Positions 1-9,996 of a stretch of DNA of 64,000 bases are shown here, one piece after another (within the stretch, counting starts at the first letter, position 1; every line of letters starts with the position of its first letter). Both the position numbers and the translations under genes were made by a program. Below the pieces are notes generated by a model, which worked only from the letters and a program-made list of their open reading frames with translations, searched no databases and had not been told where the DNA came from. This stretch comes from Trileptium ribeirensis (taxonomy: Eukaryota > Nematoda > Enoplea > Enoplida > Thoracostomopsidae): contig JASANE010010005.1 of assembly GCA_030248225.1 (NCBI GenBank), positions 26,172 through 90,171 on the forward strand, in the 5' to 3' direction.

Positions 1-15
1 GACACATTGTTCACT

Positions 16-1254
16 ATGTCTACGGACCATACTGAGACCGCAGCCTATCAATTCCCTCGCGTAGAACTGACTGAGGACGCGCGTAACGAGTCAGCTGAGG
101 GACTAATACCAATCAACTTTAGGGCTAGTGAAATCAATGCTGACTTCGGACAACCGCTGGCATTGCAGCCGCAAGCTCTCTTTTATCGGAGAGTGATAAT
201 TGTAATGGAACAACTGAACAATTTAAGCCGACTTTTCGAGCTCCGTTTTGAGGTTAGTACACGCCCCGCCTTGCAGCGAGACGCTGCTATGCTAAGCAGT
301 ATATTAGGCATGGCTTCTCCAATTGGGCACTGCATGACCGGAATGTACCTTGGTCCCGTAACTCTTGCTTCGTTGGAATCATTCATAGACCTGGTGGGCC
401 AATGCGTGAATGGCCACACGCTCCAACAGGTTATTGAGAGAGAATTCGAGGTGGAGTTGGACAGGAACCCGGTATGTCGACAGTGCCAGGAATGCCATAC
501 AAGAGATTCGCGGGACATAGGCTTAAGCTGCTACTTTTACGGTCAACGAGGAAGGTGGACCTACGACGGTACGTTGAGTACAGCTTGCGCGTCCATCCTC
601 CCGGATGGATACGTCGCACCGCACTGGCCTTTCTACGTTGGAATTCAGTCAGCCAGAATGCAGAAGACTTTCCGTGAGGCGAACCTCGAGTTACATGACC
701 TCTTATGCGAGGCGCCTTACTTGATCGAATTTATTTACCAACACCAAGATACACGCGGTGTTCCGATCAACTCCTTTGTCGACCATGCAATGGACAATAT
801 GGAATTTGACGACGAAACTCACCGACTTGCTCGACTAGTACTGCTAAGTGCACGCTTGAGACTTTTGCGACGTCCCGACATTGCTGCACTGCTTGAGACG
901 GAGGGAAACACATCAGTCGGACTAAAGATAGGCAGGGACCGCCTAATCTCGGAACTATGCTTGTTTCCGGACGATGCCACCAACTGTTCCGTCCCGAATT
1001 TGGACGAACAACTAAACACGGCGCTAGCCGCTTGCCTCGACTCATCCGAAGACGAGTCGGAGAATAACTCCGATAGCGACTCCGCCCAGCAAGAAAGCAT
1101 AACTGAGTCGAGTGACACGGAAATGAGCGACGAGGAAATTAGAAGCGATATTACGGGACACATCGCAAATAAAGAGACCATGAGGGAACCCAATCGAAAC
1201 GAGGTACGATCCCCTTCACCGAGTCTTAGTAATGGCCTCGGCCATCCATCAGGT
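16..1254 (+). other. N-terminal region of polyprotein, possible gag-like/unknown domain
   Basis: About 413 residues before the envelope-like signal sequence. A cysteine cluster (CRQCQECH) lies near residues 155-162, and the end is strongly acidic and Ser-rich. It sits where gag would be in a canonical retroelement, but I see no zinc knuckle or major homology region, so a gag role is only inferred from position. The part upstream of base 1 is unseen. Confidence 0.45.
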
Positions 1255-4200
1255 ATGTGGAGGGTCTGTACAATCCTATTATTACTTTGGCTCTCAGCGC
1301 TCAGTTCTACACGCGCAACGCTTTCGCCATTCAGCGACTCAATCTCGCGCTTAGGTGCTTTTGTCAATAGACAAGTAGGAGTGGTCATCGAGCCACAGGG
1401 CTTGGTGGTCACCTCTGACCAGACCACGCATCTGCCAGTGGTATTGCAGTTATCACTTCGTGATTGGGAACGCAAGTCCGATCCTTATGTGAGTAAGTTC
1501 TGTCCGCCTTATGAAGCAAACGGAAAATGTCGCGCCGACTGCTGCCGGAAAGTCAACTGTACCGAATATCCACAGCTACATGAGACCCTAAGAGCTTTGG
1601 AAAGCGAGTTGGACGACGCCTACCATGGCGTACTGGACACCAATTATTATTCGCTGCTTGTGCATTCTTTTTGCGTCGCGAACGAGCAATTGTGTGATCT
1701 CACACATAAAAGGGAGAAACGCTTTGCCAGCTTAATCGCCGCCGCTGCCGGCGCTGTCTCAGGTTTCTTGGGCCTGGGAATGGCTTTTTCCAATGGAGTA
1801 CACATTAACAATGTGCGCCAACAGGTAACTGTCCTCGAGAAATTCATGCGCGAGACCAACGATGTCTCCTTTCGAAACACTAAAGCCATAAGGCAACTGA
1901 CCCGAGCAAACGAGGACATTTACGCATTCTTACATCATAGCATGCAAGAGGTAGTCTCTATGATCGAACAGGTTAGATGTGCCGATCAGAAAGAGATCGC
2001 ACATGTACATCACCAGCTGATAGATCACATCCTTCGAGCCAATATGCGCTCGTCGGTACAAGCTATAATGGAGTCCATGTTGAACGGCGAATTATCTCCT
2101 GCCGTCATCGATGTCGTCATGCTACGACGGTTATTTTCCATGGATCCACGCATTTCCAAAACTATCCTTATGCGCGAGCCTAGCCTCGCCTATCAGTTTG
2201 GTCGCGTCATGCCTGTTAGCGTAGACTTAACAGCGTTTCGATTTGGATTCATACTGCAACTACCATTGCCGATGCGCAATGATGTACGTCCGTATTTTCG
2301 GATCTATAACACCGGTTGGAACGCACCTGCCACGCTAACGCAGCTGAGATTGCCGCTCCCTCAATACGCCGCCCGCTTAGGGCACGTTCGCTTCGAATCG
2401 CTCAATCTAGGAGCATGCAAGCAGAGACCAGGAATCGCTTTCTGCGAACCGCACGCGCTAATCACCGATCATAGCACCAATTGTTTGGAATGGATAATCG
2501 CAGGCGAACATGTGCCTGAGACCATTAAACATACATGCAGCAACCGCTCGCTAATAGGTCCACTTACCAACGACACGTCTGTACACACAACTATACAAGG
2601 AGTATTGATTCGGACTAGTGAACCTGAGGTCATACTGACAAATCGTAGACAACTAGCTCACGTTACAATGGGTAAGTCGATAAAAGTACCGCCAAATGGA
2701 GTGTTATGGTTTCCACACGGAAACTACACTCAGTTGGTTATAGGATCAATAGTGCTCACTAGCATGTTGAAACCCGAGAAGATTACAATAAAATTCGGAC
2801 CGAATATCACTATTGACCGGCTATCCGGTATCAAACTAAGACCTTTGACATGGGACTCACTTGACAACGCCAAAGCTATAAATTTGCGGGTTGCGCAGAT
2901 AGCTAAAGATCAAGTACGTAGGGTGGTTAATCTCCCCGCTGTGGAGTACACCGGATTCCTGCCCTACTTCCTTATTACCGTCGTTGTGGGACTGATCAGT
3001 TTAATCTATTTTATGACCAAATGCAAGCTCCCACCTAAGTACGGATATTACATTCCCCGATGGTTCCCATGTCGTGGACGACTAATCAGGACCGATAGTA
3101 AGCCTAGAAAAGTGATTCGATGGACTAGAGCGAGACCCCAAATACCGAGTGCCCCACCCGAGGAAGACGACTTTCCTCATACAGACAGGACTTCGCCGAC
3201 CGAGGTCACGGTTGGGCCTTCGGGAACGCCGCGCGTGTCCGTCGCGTCCAGCCGTGCCCCACGTCGCTCGAACAGACTATTAACATCACGTAACTCTTCC
3301 GAGGAAGAGCTTGTTTTCATCGAGGACGACGAACTATTTGTCGCTCCCACCCGTGACTTACGTCGTGGACCTCGTCAAGGTGTATTCACTAGACAATTAA
3401 ACACGATGAACGCAGGTAACACGCCACTACTCATTAATGCAACCATACTTGGTACCCCTGTCATGACACTTGTAGATACTGGAGCCGACGTCTCAATCAT
3501 GTCCCAAGCCCTGGCTGCCCGTTTAGGACTGGTCCCTCGTGACACGACCACTACCCGTATAGTATCGGCCACACAACAAGAATTGACAATCAGCGGAGTA
3601 GTAAAAGCACCGATCACCATAGGATCGTTAAGTACACCGTGCGACTTTCAGGTAACAACAGACACACCGTACGAATGCATCTTAGGCACCGACTTTATGG
3701 CTCTACTACCATATGTCGCCATAAATTTCAAAGACCGCTGCCTGGATCTATCTAACGGGACTGAGAACTGCTCGGCACCTTTCGCCGACCAAGGGGATTA
3801 CCGACCCCCAGTCATCAACGTGGTAACCAGGAAATACACTCAAGTACCACCGAATACAGAATTATTTATCAACGCCGTCCCGGAAATCACCCAACCACCG
3901 ACAGGTCAAGCCTTGTTTGTGCCTGACCCCTTTATTAGGGACGTTGCCATCGCCCACTCTCTGGTACTCACTGGCCAACGCATGATACCAATAGCACTAA
4001 TGAACTTTGGGAACTTTCCCGTCGCCATACACGCTGGACAGACAATAGGACATATCGAGATGCTTGACGACAATGAGGTCGAGTTCTTGTATGACAGTAA
4101 CAAACGTTTGCTACAACTTGACCCTCCGAGACGCACTAAGCAATGCAACAATATTGGAGTTACACGAGACAATGTTGTCCAAATTATAAGTGAACAGAAG

Positions 4201-7200
4201 AAGACCATTGACACCGAGCGATCCATACAAGTCTTGAGTAAAATTGACTTTGGACAAACGACCCTAAACCCTTTCGAACTCAAACAATTGAAAACAACTA
4301 TCTCTGAAAACGCAGACATATTTAGTGTACACCCGTTTGATCTCGGCAGATGCGGTGTGCACCAGCACAGGATCGTTACTGGAGACGCAAGGCCCATTAA
4401 ACAGGTACCCTATCGTCTAGCACACTCATTACGAGAACCCTTGCGTGAGAAATTAAACAACATGGTAGAGGCAGGTCTAATAACGCCGTCAGATTCACCT
4501 TGGGGTTCCCCCATAGTCTACGTCACCAAAAGTGACGGTACCTTACGGTTGTGTGTCGACTTCCGTAAGCTCAACGTAGTTGCAGAACGAGATTTATATC
4601 CGTTGCCCCGTATAGACGACATCTTGGGATGCCTCCGAAACACCAAATTCATGTCCAGCTTAGATCTTAACAAGGGTTTCTGGCAACTAGAATTGGACCC
4701 CGAGACTAAGGAGAAAACCTCCTTCGTCACTGTCCACGGACAGTATGAATACAACGTTCTGCCATTTGGACTGAATTCTTCACCAGGCGCCTTTCAAAGG
4801 TGCATGTCAATCATATTAAAAGGCCTAGAATGGGAACGATGCCTCATCTACATAGACGACATATTGGTCTTTTCACCCACGTTCGAACAACACCTAGCGG
4901 ACTTAATAACAGTATTTGATAGGTTCCGCAAGGCCAATCTTAAACTAAAACCTTCAAAATGCCAATTCGGACAGAAACAATTAAAATATCTCGGACACAT
5001 CATCAGTTCAGAGGGAGTTAAGCCCGACCCCGAGAAAACCGCTGCAATAGACAATTATAAACGCCCGGAGACTCTCAAACAGTTACAAAGTTTCCTAGGA
5101 CTTGTAGGATACTATCACAAATTCATACCACACTACTCTGAAATTTGTGAACCGCTCAACGCACTTCGACGAAAGGACAGTGAATTCAAATGGACACCGC
5201 AATGCGAGGAAGCATTCGGAAAACTACGTAAGGCATTGGTACAAGAACCATTACTCATATACCCGGACTTTTCTAAACCTTTCATACTCCAAACGGACGC
5301 TTCGGGATATGCACTAGGAGCCGTGCTTTCGCAAAAGACTGACAAAGGGACACTACCTATCGCCTACGCAAGCAAATCATTGGTGGACTATCAACGCCGA
5401 TACCCCGCCATAGAGACCGAGGCTCTTGCCATTCGATGGGCTGCCCTACACTTTCGACATTACCTCCTTGGACATGAATTCCATGTTGAGACTGACCACA
5501 AGCCACTCAAGGCACTATTCGAGAGACCACCGCGAAATTCAAGACTGGCCCAATGGCGAAATGAGCTATTGATGGAATTCGGTGGTTTTAACATCGAATA
5601 TCGACCAGGTAAGGCCAATGCCAACGCAGACGGACTTTCACGCGATCCCCGACATGACGTGGAATTTTCTTACTCATCGGACGAAGCTGAACAGGACGAA
5701 CAGGACCATCCTCGAATGGTTGCTGTAGCTGTTAAAGGACAGGATCGCGGTAAAGGCAAAGCTCCAGCTAAACCACCCCGACGATTTCCCACCGAAGAAA
5801 TTTGGAAGCGACTTACTCGACAACTCTTGGGACTTCCACCGGACGCTCCTGTTACCCTACCACCCGAGTACGTTAGAGAACGTTTCTATCGTATGTTCGG
5901 AGGATCCGATCATGACCCCCTACCGGATCCGACACGTTTCATCTTCTGTGGAGACATAGACGACCCCTGGCCCGAAGGAGTTGAGATCCCCGGGAGACGG
6001 ACGACTGCCCCAGGACCGCCAGAATCCACTGATAAACCAACCCACGGACCATCTCCTGCACCCGAACCACCCGCCAGACCCCCCCAACCTCAGGAACCCC
6101 CGACAGCTCCGACACCGCCTGCTCCTGGTGCGGCAAGCGAAAGCTCGACTCGCGCCACGGCTGGTACACCTGAACCCGCTAGACCACAGACGCTACCGAC
6201 AAGTGCTAGACAGAGATACGGAGGTTTACCGGAAGTAGAGGAATTTGACACATTAATTAAGGTTGCTTACGCATGTGGGCCACGAATACAATTACAACGC
6301 CCCGAACAAGTCTATGACACTGGAGAACACATATACTTACCACACTTTCAACAATACGAAGGGAGGAACCTTCTCAATTACCTACCATACATTCAACGCA
6401 GAGATAAACAGTTTGGTCCTATTTGGTGGTACTTGCACACCCGACAGTCGCCCGCCGATGAAAAGGCAGCGACCGCCCTCAAATTGGAAGCCCACCATTA
6501 TAGGCTCTGCCCCGACACTGCTATTCTATACTTACACCCCATCATGCCAAACGACCATAGACCAAAACTATGCGTACCCAGATTACTCATACGACAAATA
6601 CTCAAGCACGAACACGACACATTATTCGGCGGACATCCAGGTAGAGATCGTCTGCTGAGCAAACTCAAGCAATTCTACTACTGGGAAACCATGGGTAAGG
6701 ACGTAGATGAATATGTTAAGCGATGTGTACTCTGCCAGCGATCACGTAACCTACCCCAAAATGTTCGAGCCGCGCTCGGAGAGAACCCGTTGGCTAGTGC
6801 ACCCATGCATCGCATGTTTGTTGACATACTGGACACTCGGGTGCTGTCCCGAAACGGAAATAGGTACGTAATCGCCTTCATCGATCAGTTCACGAAATTG
6901 GTGATTGCCGCTGCGTTACCGGACCAAACCGCCAAAAGCGTCGCCAAGGTCTTCGTCGAAGACGTGGTGTGCCGTTACGGCGCACCCGAAGAGTTAGTCT
7001 CAGACCGAGGCGGATGTTTCGTCTCAGAAGTAATGGAAGCCTTGTGCGCTAGACTACATACATTTAAACGCGAAACGCTCAGCTACAACCCGAAGGCAAA
7101 CGGAGAGATCGAACGCTTCAACCGTACACTACTATTCCTCCTAAGAGTAGCATTACCTGAAAAGGACCATACTACGTGGGACGAAGTCCTGCCGTATTGT

Positions 7201-9180
7201 ATCATGTCCTACAATTCAGCAGTACACGCTTCCACGCACTATCCACCATTCATGCTCATGCACGGATTCCAACCCCGAGTGCCAGGTGGAATCGAAACAC
7301 AAACTGATTGGGGACGCTACCCCGGAGCAGAAGCATACCGCGCTAATGTACAACGGTGGTTAGCCACCATCAGGGATCGAGCCTATCGATCCATGCAATC
7401 CGCTCGGGAATACAGAAAACGCTACTACAACCGTAAGATCAAGGTCCCGGACTACCGTGTTAATGACCATGTATGGGTGTATCGATACTACACTACACCA
7501 GGATTATCGCGCAAACTAGAACGCCGATGGTGTGGACCCTATCAGATCACCAAAATAATGCTTCCCTGCATCTGCGTCAAACTCCCCGGACAACCTAATG
7601 CATCCGATCATGTTGTTCACATAAATCGCACCAAACCATGCTATCGCCCGCTAAGTAGTTTCCCCGACATGGCCGATTTACTCAAAGCAGTTCCTCCCGC
7701 ATACATTGAGGCTGCACTACAGGAACCCGGAGAAACGATCCTTGCTGACAAATATTTCGCTAGGGAATTACAGGCTGCAGACCCAGAAGCAGTAGATCGG
7801 TTGCGTCAGGAGATTGATGGTGCATCCGACGTCGCTAGTGTAGAGATCGGAGAACCTAACTTAGAATACACGCAAGCCCAGGCAGACATCCACCGCGCCG
7901 CAGTAGAACGGCTGACCATTCAAGCCCTAGACTCCTCCGGAGCCCCGCAACAAAACAGACTTCCCCTCTGTGACCCTGACAGAACCCCAGACACCGAATG
8001 GCCCGCTATATCACAGGAACTCGCAACCCAGGACTCCGCTAAGTTACCTTACGCACTTGATAAACCACCAGGTACTTTCTCGCCTGAGTATGGACAACAC
8101 ACCGCCCCAGTAACCCTACGAGAGCAGGAACGAGCCGTTCGGACTGACGAGGCTACAAGGCCTCTAAAGGTAAAACGGTTAGACCCCGGACGCGCATTGC
8201 GACCATTCAATGTAAACGACCTCGGTCTTGTGGAATTACTCGCTTCACAGGACCCGGACGAAGACTCGCCTCACACTCCGGAACAAGCGGCATCCCCAAC
8301 GTCAGCAGTCGAACATGCTGTCCAAACTTCGCCCCTTACGCCCGCCCAACGTCGAGCTGCAATCGCCACTCAAACATCCCGCAGTCCTCAGACACAACAC
8401 TTAATGACCGAAACAGACCAGCCAGTAACACCATACTACACCTATTATGAACATTCAGCGTCTTACGAACAACCATATTCTATACCTCGTCAGGCGTACT
8501 CCGCCCCACCTACACCACTTCCACACACTCCCCTGATGCCACAAGGATTCGAAGCCACAATAGAGGACTACGTTCCAGACGAATGGCTCACACCATTTCA
8601 CACCCCTCCAAGATCACAACCCGCACAATCCGTCCCAGCAACCAGCCAACCTCCACTGGAACCCGCGCCAACACCGAAACCCAAACCTAAACCACGACGA
8701 AAACCAACTAAGGTTCCCGCGCCGACTAGTGAACAAGCATCATCTATAAGCTCGGAGACCACCTCACCGGAAACAGCCGATTTTCCGACACCGCCCCAAC
8801 GGTGGATAATTCCACCCCTATTATCACCCTTGCAGGAACGGGGAACCAAAGATCCACAGGTACCATCCTTTGGTCGATGGACCACCCGAAGACAAAATGA
8901 ACTAGCACAATGGGAATGGGAAATGCAAGAAATAAGGAGGAAGAGAGAGGAAGCCGCCCGCGCCCGAGGAGAAATACAAGATGCAAATGAGCTGATGGAA
9001 TACCTAAGAGGATCTCCCATACAATACCTCCCATCGGAAGACCAAGTAGCTGCCGACGGGATTGTAGAAGAATTTATTGAAAGTTTAGCTCGACAAAGAA
9101 ACGAGAGTCAAGTAAACAACGTCGACCTTCCGAGTCTTCGGAAGGCGGTCGACCGAAACGATTACGACCACGGACTGTAG
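16..9180 (+). CDS. Ty3/Gypsy-like polyprotein with envelope-like domain upstream of protease-pol
   Basis: Single uninterrupted frame of 3,054 codons from the ATG at 16. The frame is also open back to base 1, so the true start may lie outside the window. Domains in order (residues from that Met): 1-413 unassigned, Cys-rich then acidic; about 414-1003 envelope-like glycoprotein; aspartic protease with DTGA near 1154; RT with YIDD at 1612-1615; RNase H with TDAS near 1761; integrase with HHCC zinc site (CxxC from 2237) and D2270, D2330, E2366 (D-x35-E); a WCGPYQ-type GPY/F motif; then about 500 residues of Pro/charged tail. All pol catalytic motifs are intact, so the copy looks young. Gypsy assignment rests on the RT-RNaseH-IN order and the GPY/F motif. 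No CCHC gag knuckle is visible. Products would act in retroelement replication, reverse transcription and integration. Confidence 0.93.
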   Translation: MSTDHTETAAYQFPRVELTEDARNESAEGLIPINFRASEINADFGQPLALQPQALFYRRVIIVMEQLNNLSRLFELRFEVSTRPALQRDAAMLSSILGMASPIGHCMTGMYLGPVTLASLESFIDLVGQCVNGHTLQQVIEREFEVELDRNPVCRQCQECHTRDSRDIGLSCYFYGQRGRWTYDGTLSTACASILPDGYVAPHWPFYVGIQSARMQKTFREANLELHDLLCEAPYLIEFIYQHQDTRGVPINSFVDHAMDNMEFDDETHRLARLVLLSARLRLLRRPDIAALLETEGNTSVGLKIGRDRLISELCLFPDDATNCSVPNLDEQLNTALAACLDSSEDESENNSDSDSAQQESITESSDTEMSDEEIRSDITGHIANKETMREPNRNEVRSPSPSLSNGLGHPSGMWRVCTILLLLWLSALSSTRATLSPFSDSISRLGAFVNRQVGVVIEPQGLVVTSDQTTHLPVVLQLSLRDWERKSDPYVSKFCPPYEANGKCRADCCRKVNCTEYPQLHETLRALESELDDAYHGVLDTNYYSLLVHSFCVANEQLCDLTHKREKRFASLIAAAAGAVSGFLGLGMAFSNGVHINNVRQQVTVLEKFMRETNDVSFRNTKAIRQLTRANEDIYAFLHHSMQEVVSMIEQVRCADQKEIAHVHHQLIDHILRANMRSSVQAIMESMLNGELSPAVIDVVMLRRLFSMDPRISKTILMREPSLAYQFGRVMPVSVDLTAFRFGFILQLPLPMRNDVRPYFRIYNTGWNAPATLTQLRLPLPQYAARLGHVRFESLNLGACKQRPGIAFCEPHALITDHSTNCLEWIIAGEHVPETIKHTCSNRSLIGPLTNDTSVHTTIQGVLIRTSEPEVILTNRRQLAHVTMGKSIKVPPNGVLWFPHGNYTQLVIGSIVLTSMLKPEKITIKFGPNITIDRLSGIKLRPLTWDSLDNAKAINLRVAQIAKDQVRRVVNLPAVEYTGFLPYFLITVVVGLISLIYFMTKCKLPPKYGYYIPRWFPCRGRLIRTDSKPRKVIRWTRARPQIPSAPPEEDDFPHTDRTSPTEVTVGPSGTPRVSVASSRAPRRSNRLLTSRNSSEEELVFIEDDELFVAPTRDLRRGPRQGVFTRQLNTMNAGNTPLLINATILGTPVMTLVDTGADVSIMSQALAARLGLVPRDTTTTRIVSATQQELTISGVVKAPITIGSLSTPCDFQVTTDTPYECILGTDFMALLPYVAINFKDRCLDLSNGTENCSAPFADQGDYRPPVINVVTRKYTQVPPNTELFINAVPEITQPPTGQALFVPDPFIRDVAIAHSLVLTGQRMIPIALMNFGNFPVAIHAGQTIGHIEMLDDNEVEFLYDSNKRLLQLDPPRRTKQCNNIGVTRDNVVQIISEQKKTIDTERSIQVLSKIDFGQTTLNPFELKQLKTTISENADIFSVHPFDLGRCGVHQHRIVTGDARPIKQVPYRLAHSLREPLREKLNNMVEAGLITPSDSPWGSPIVYVTKSDGTLRLCVDFRKLNVVAERDLYPLPRIDDILGCLRNTKFMSSLDLNKGFWQLELDPETKEKTSFVTVHGQYEYNVLPFGLNSSPGAFQRCMSIILKGLEWERCLIYIDDILVFSPTFEQHLADLITVFDRFRKANLKLKPSKCQFGQKQLKYLGHIISSEGVKPDPEKTAAIDNYKRPETLKQLQSFLGLVGYYHKFIPHYSEICEPLNALRRKDSEFKWTPQCEEAFGKLRKALVQEPLLIYPDFSKPFILQTDASGYALGAVLSQKTDKGTLPIAYASKSLVDYQRRYPAIETEALAIRWAALHFRHYLLGHEFHVETDHKPLKALFERPPRNSRLAQWRNELLMEFGGFNIEYRPGKANANADGLSRDPRHDVEFSYSSDEAEQDEQDHPRMVAVAVKGQDRGKGKAPAKPPRRFPTEEIWKRLTRQLLGLPPDAPVTLPPEYVRERFYRMFGGSDHDPLPDPTRFIFCGDIDDPWPEGVEIPGRRTTAPGPPESTDKPTHGPSPAPEPPARPPQPQEPPTAPTPPAPGAASESSTRATAGTPEPARPQTLPTSARQRYGGLPEVEEFDTLIKVAYACGPRIQLQRPEQVYDTGEHIYLPHFQQYEGRNLLNYLPYIQRRDKQFGPIWWYLHTRQSPADEKAATALKLEAHHYRLCPDTAILYLHPIMPNDHRPKLCVPRLLIRQILKHEHDTLFGGHPGRDRLLSKLKQFYYWETMGKDVDEYVKRCVLCQRSRNLPQNVRAALGENPLASAPMHRMFVDILDTRVLSRNGNRYVIAFIDQFTKLVIAAALPDQTAKSVAKVFVEDVVCRYGAPEELVSDRGGCFVSEVMEALCARLHTFKRETLSYNPKANGEIERFNRTLLFLLRVALPEKDHTTWDEVLPYCIMSYNSAVHASTHYPPFMLMHGFQPRVPGGIETQTDWGRYPGAEAYRANVQRWLATIRDRAYRSMQSAREYRKRYYNRKIKVPDYRVNDHVWVYRYYTTPGLSRKLERRWCGPYQITKIMLPCICVKLPGQPNASDHVVHINRTKPCYRPLSSFPDMADLLKAVPPAYIEAALQEPGETILADKYFARELQAADPEAVDRLRQEIDGASDVASVEIGEPNLEYTQAQADIHRAAVERLTIQALDSSGAPQQNRLPLCDPDRTPDTEWPAISQELATQDSAKLPYALDKPPGTFSPEYGQHTAPVTLREQERAVRTDEATRPLKVKRLDPGRALRPFNVNDLGLVELLASQDPDEDSPHTPEQAASPTSAVEHAVQTSPLTPAQRRAAIATQTSRSPQTQHLMTETDQPVTPYYTYYEHSASYEQPYSIPRQAYSAPPTPLPHTPLMPQGFEATIEDYVPDEWLTPFHTPPRSQPAQSVPATSQPPLEPAPTPKPKPKPRRKPTKVPAPTSEQASSISSETTSPETADFPTPPQRWIIPPLLSPLQERGTKDPQVPSFGRWTTRRQNELAQWEWEMQEIRRKREEAARARGEIQDANELMEYLRGSPIQYLPSEDQVAADGIVEEFIESLARQRNESQVNNVDLPSLRKAVDRNDYDHGL
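1255..3090 (+). other. Envelope-like class I fusion glycoprotein segment within the polyprotein
   Basis: Begins with a hydrophobic stretch typical of a signal peptide (residues 414-434, MWRVCTILLLLW...). It then has a Cys-rich ectodomain, a basic furin-type site KREKR at residues 565-569, and immediately after it a Gly/Ala-rich hydrophobic stretch fitting a fusion peptide. A heptad-like helical region follows, then several NxT/NxS sites and a transmembrane segment at about residues 981-1003 with a basic cytoplasmic tail. This layout matches baculovirus-F/errantivirus-type envelope proteins in general architecture. I infer membrane fusion from architecture, not from an aligned homologue. It is fused in frame to the downstream protease-pol, which is odd. 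Confidence 0.75.
3391..3765 (+). other. Retropepsin-like aspartic protease domain
   Basis: VDTGADVSIMS around residues 1153-1163 is the retroviral-type catalytic motif (D-T-G). A second-half motif ILGTDFM about 80 residues later fits the family's ILG/flap region. The domain follows the envelope-like cytoplasmic tail directly and would cleave the polyprotein. As in the family, it would act as a dimer. Confidence 0.85.
4366..5240 (+). other. Reverse transcriptase domain
   Basis: Classic Ty3/Gypsy RT blocks are present: SPWGSPIV, LCVDFRKLN, SLDLNKGFWQ, LPFGLNSSPGAFQ, the catalytic YIDD at residues 1612-1615, then KYLGH and the FLGLVGYYHKFI block. No stops or shifts. Confidence 0.95.
5270..5645 (+). 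other. RNase H domain
   Basis: QTDASGYALGAVLSQ supplies the first Asp, ETEALAIRWA the Glu and VETDHKPL the second Asp. The domain ends with the conserved GKANANADGLSR motif. The order directly after RT is normal for Gypsy elements. Confidence 0.93.
6595..7660 (+). other. Integrase domain (HHCC, DDE core, GPY/F)
   Basis: Zinc-binding HHCC residues lie in 6607-6735 (HEHD...GGHPG...CVLC). Core acidic residues are D2270 (FVDIL), D2330 (SDRGG) and E2366 (IERFN), giving the expected 35-residue gap. WCGPYQI near 7528-7550 is the GPY/F module. A ~250-residue Pro-rich spacer separates RNase H from integrase, longer than usual. Confidence 0.93.
7661..9177 (+). other. Long Pro-rich/charged C-terminal extension of polyprotein
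   Basis: About 500 residues beyond the integrase GPY/F module. It is rich in Pro, Thr, Gln and charged residues, contains KPKPKPRRKP, and has a short highly charged helical stretch (EWEMQEIRRKREEAARARGE) near the end. No enzymatic motif is visible. It could be structural or nucleic-acid binding, but that is a guess. Confidence 0.5.
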
Positions 9181-9923
9181 ACAAGGACAATGAGACAATA
9201 TCAACCATTGGCGAATCAACTAAAGGCTCCTCTACCGGGAGGAAGGGAAGAGCGCCGCCGCGTAGCGCTCCCTCCACCCTCAAGGGAGTTCTAACTCGAC
9301 CATCACGCGCCAAACCACGCCGACAAACCCCAGCTAGAGCCCAATCACAAGTTAGTTGGGAAGACGAAGAGGACGAGGTACCTCTTAGTCAACTTTTACC
9401 GGGACCCCGGCGAAGGCCCCACTTTGAACTCGATCCTCCAACAGAGGAGAGCGAGGGATCTCCTGAGATGGGACCCTCTGCACCCGAAGTTAAAGAGAGG
9501 GAAGAACCCCCTCAACCTACCCGCCGACAACCACATAGACAAGCTAGGGACCGTTGTCGTTGGTATGAAGAATACATACCACACGGAGAAGAAGCCCGAG
9601 TCGTAATACCACGTTTGGACACCCGACGATTGGAACCTAAAATTACGGCACCAGCTCGACGGACTATACCCCTCGCTCCACCGACTCGACATCGTGACCC
9701 TGTTATGCCGATGGATTATCCATCTGGTAGTGCTCGTGCACGGCACGACATGTTCGAACCTTTTAGGGACATCTTTGACGAACAGGACATCGAGGACATG
9801 TTATCCGCACATCCGGACTTGGAACCCGACGAGGACAGTGGACAAAGACAATTACGACCCGAAGATATCGGACTAGAAGTGGTCCGACCTCCGAGACAAC
9901 CGCCTCGCGAGCGACGGTTGTAA
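9081..9923 (+). other. Open -1 frame continuing the polyprotein tail (possible frameshift extension)
   Basis: The frame one base upstream of the polyprotein frame is open from just after a TGA at 9078-9080 to a TAA at 9921-9923, overlapping the end of the first ORF by 100 nt. The first ATG in it is only at 9468 (151 codons from there). The encoded protein is Pro/Arg/Glu-rich, with the same composition as the tail before it. That suggests it continues the polyprotein, either by -1 frameshifting or because an indel broke one longer frame. I found no canonical X-XXY-YYZ slippery heptamer in the overlap. No domain recognised. Confidence 0.45.
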
Positions 9924-9996
9924 CGTTTAAATCACTCAAGAAACACCCCAGAAAACTCGAGCTCCCGCCACCAAACCCCCTCAAGAGCCGCCACTA

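Noticed and set aside
3906..4397. 163-codon - strand ORF and other antisense ORFs within the polyprotein
   Set aside because: They are shadows of the long + frame, with no domain of their own.
9082..9180. Canonical -1 slippery heptamer in the frame overlap
   Set aside because: No X-XXY-YYZ heptamer found. TAAACAAC does not fit the rule.
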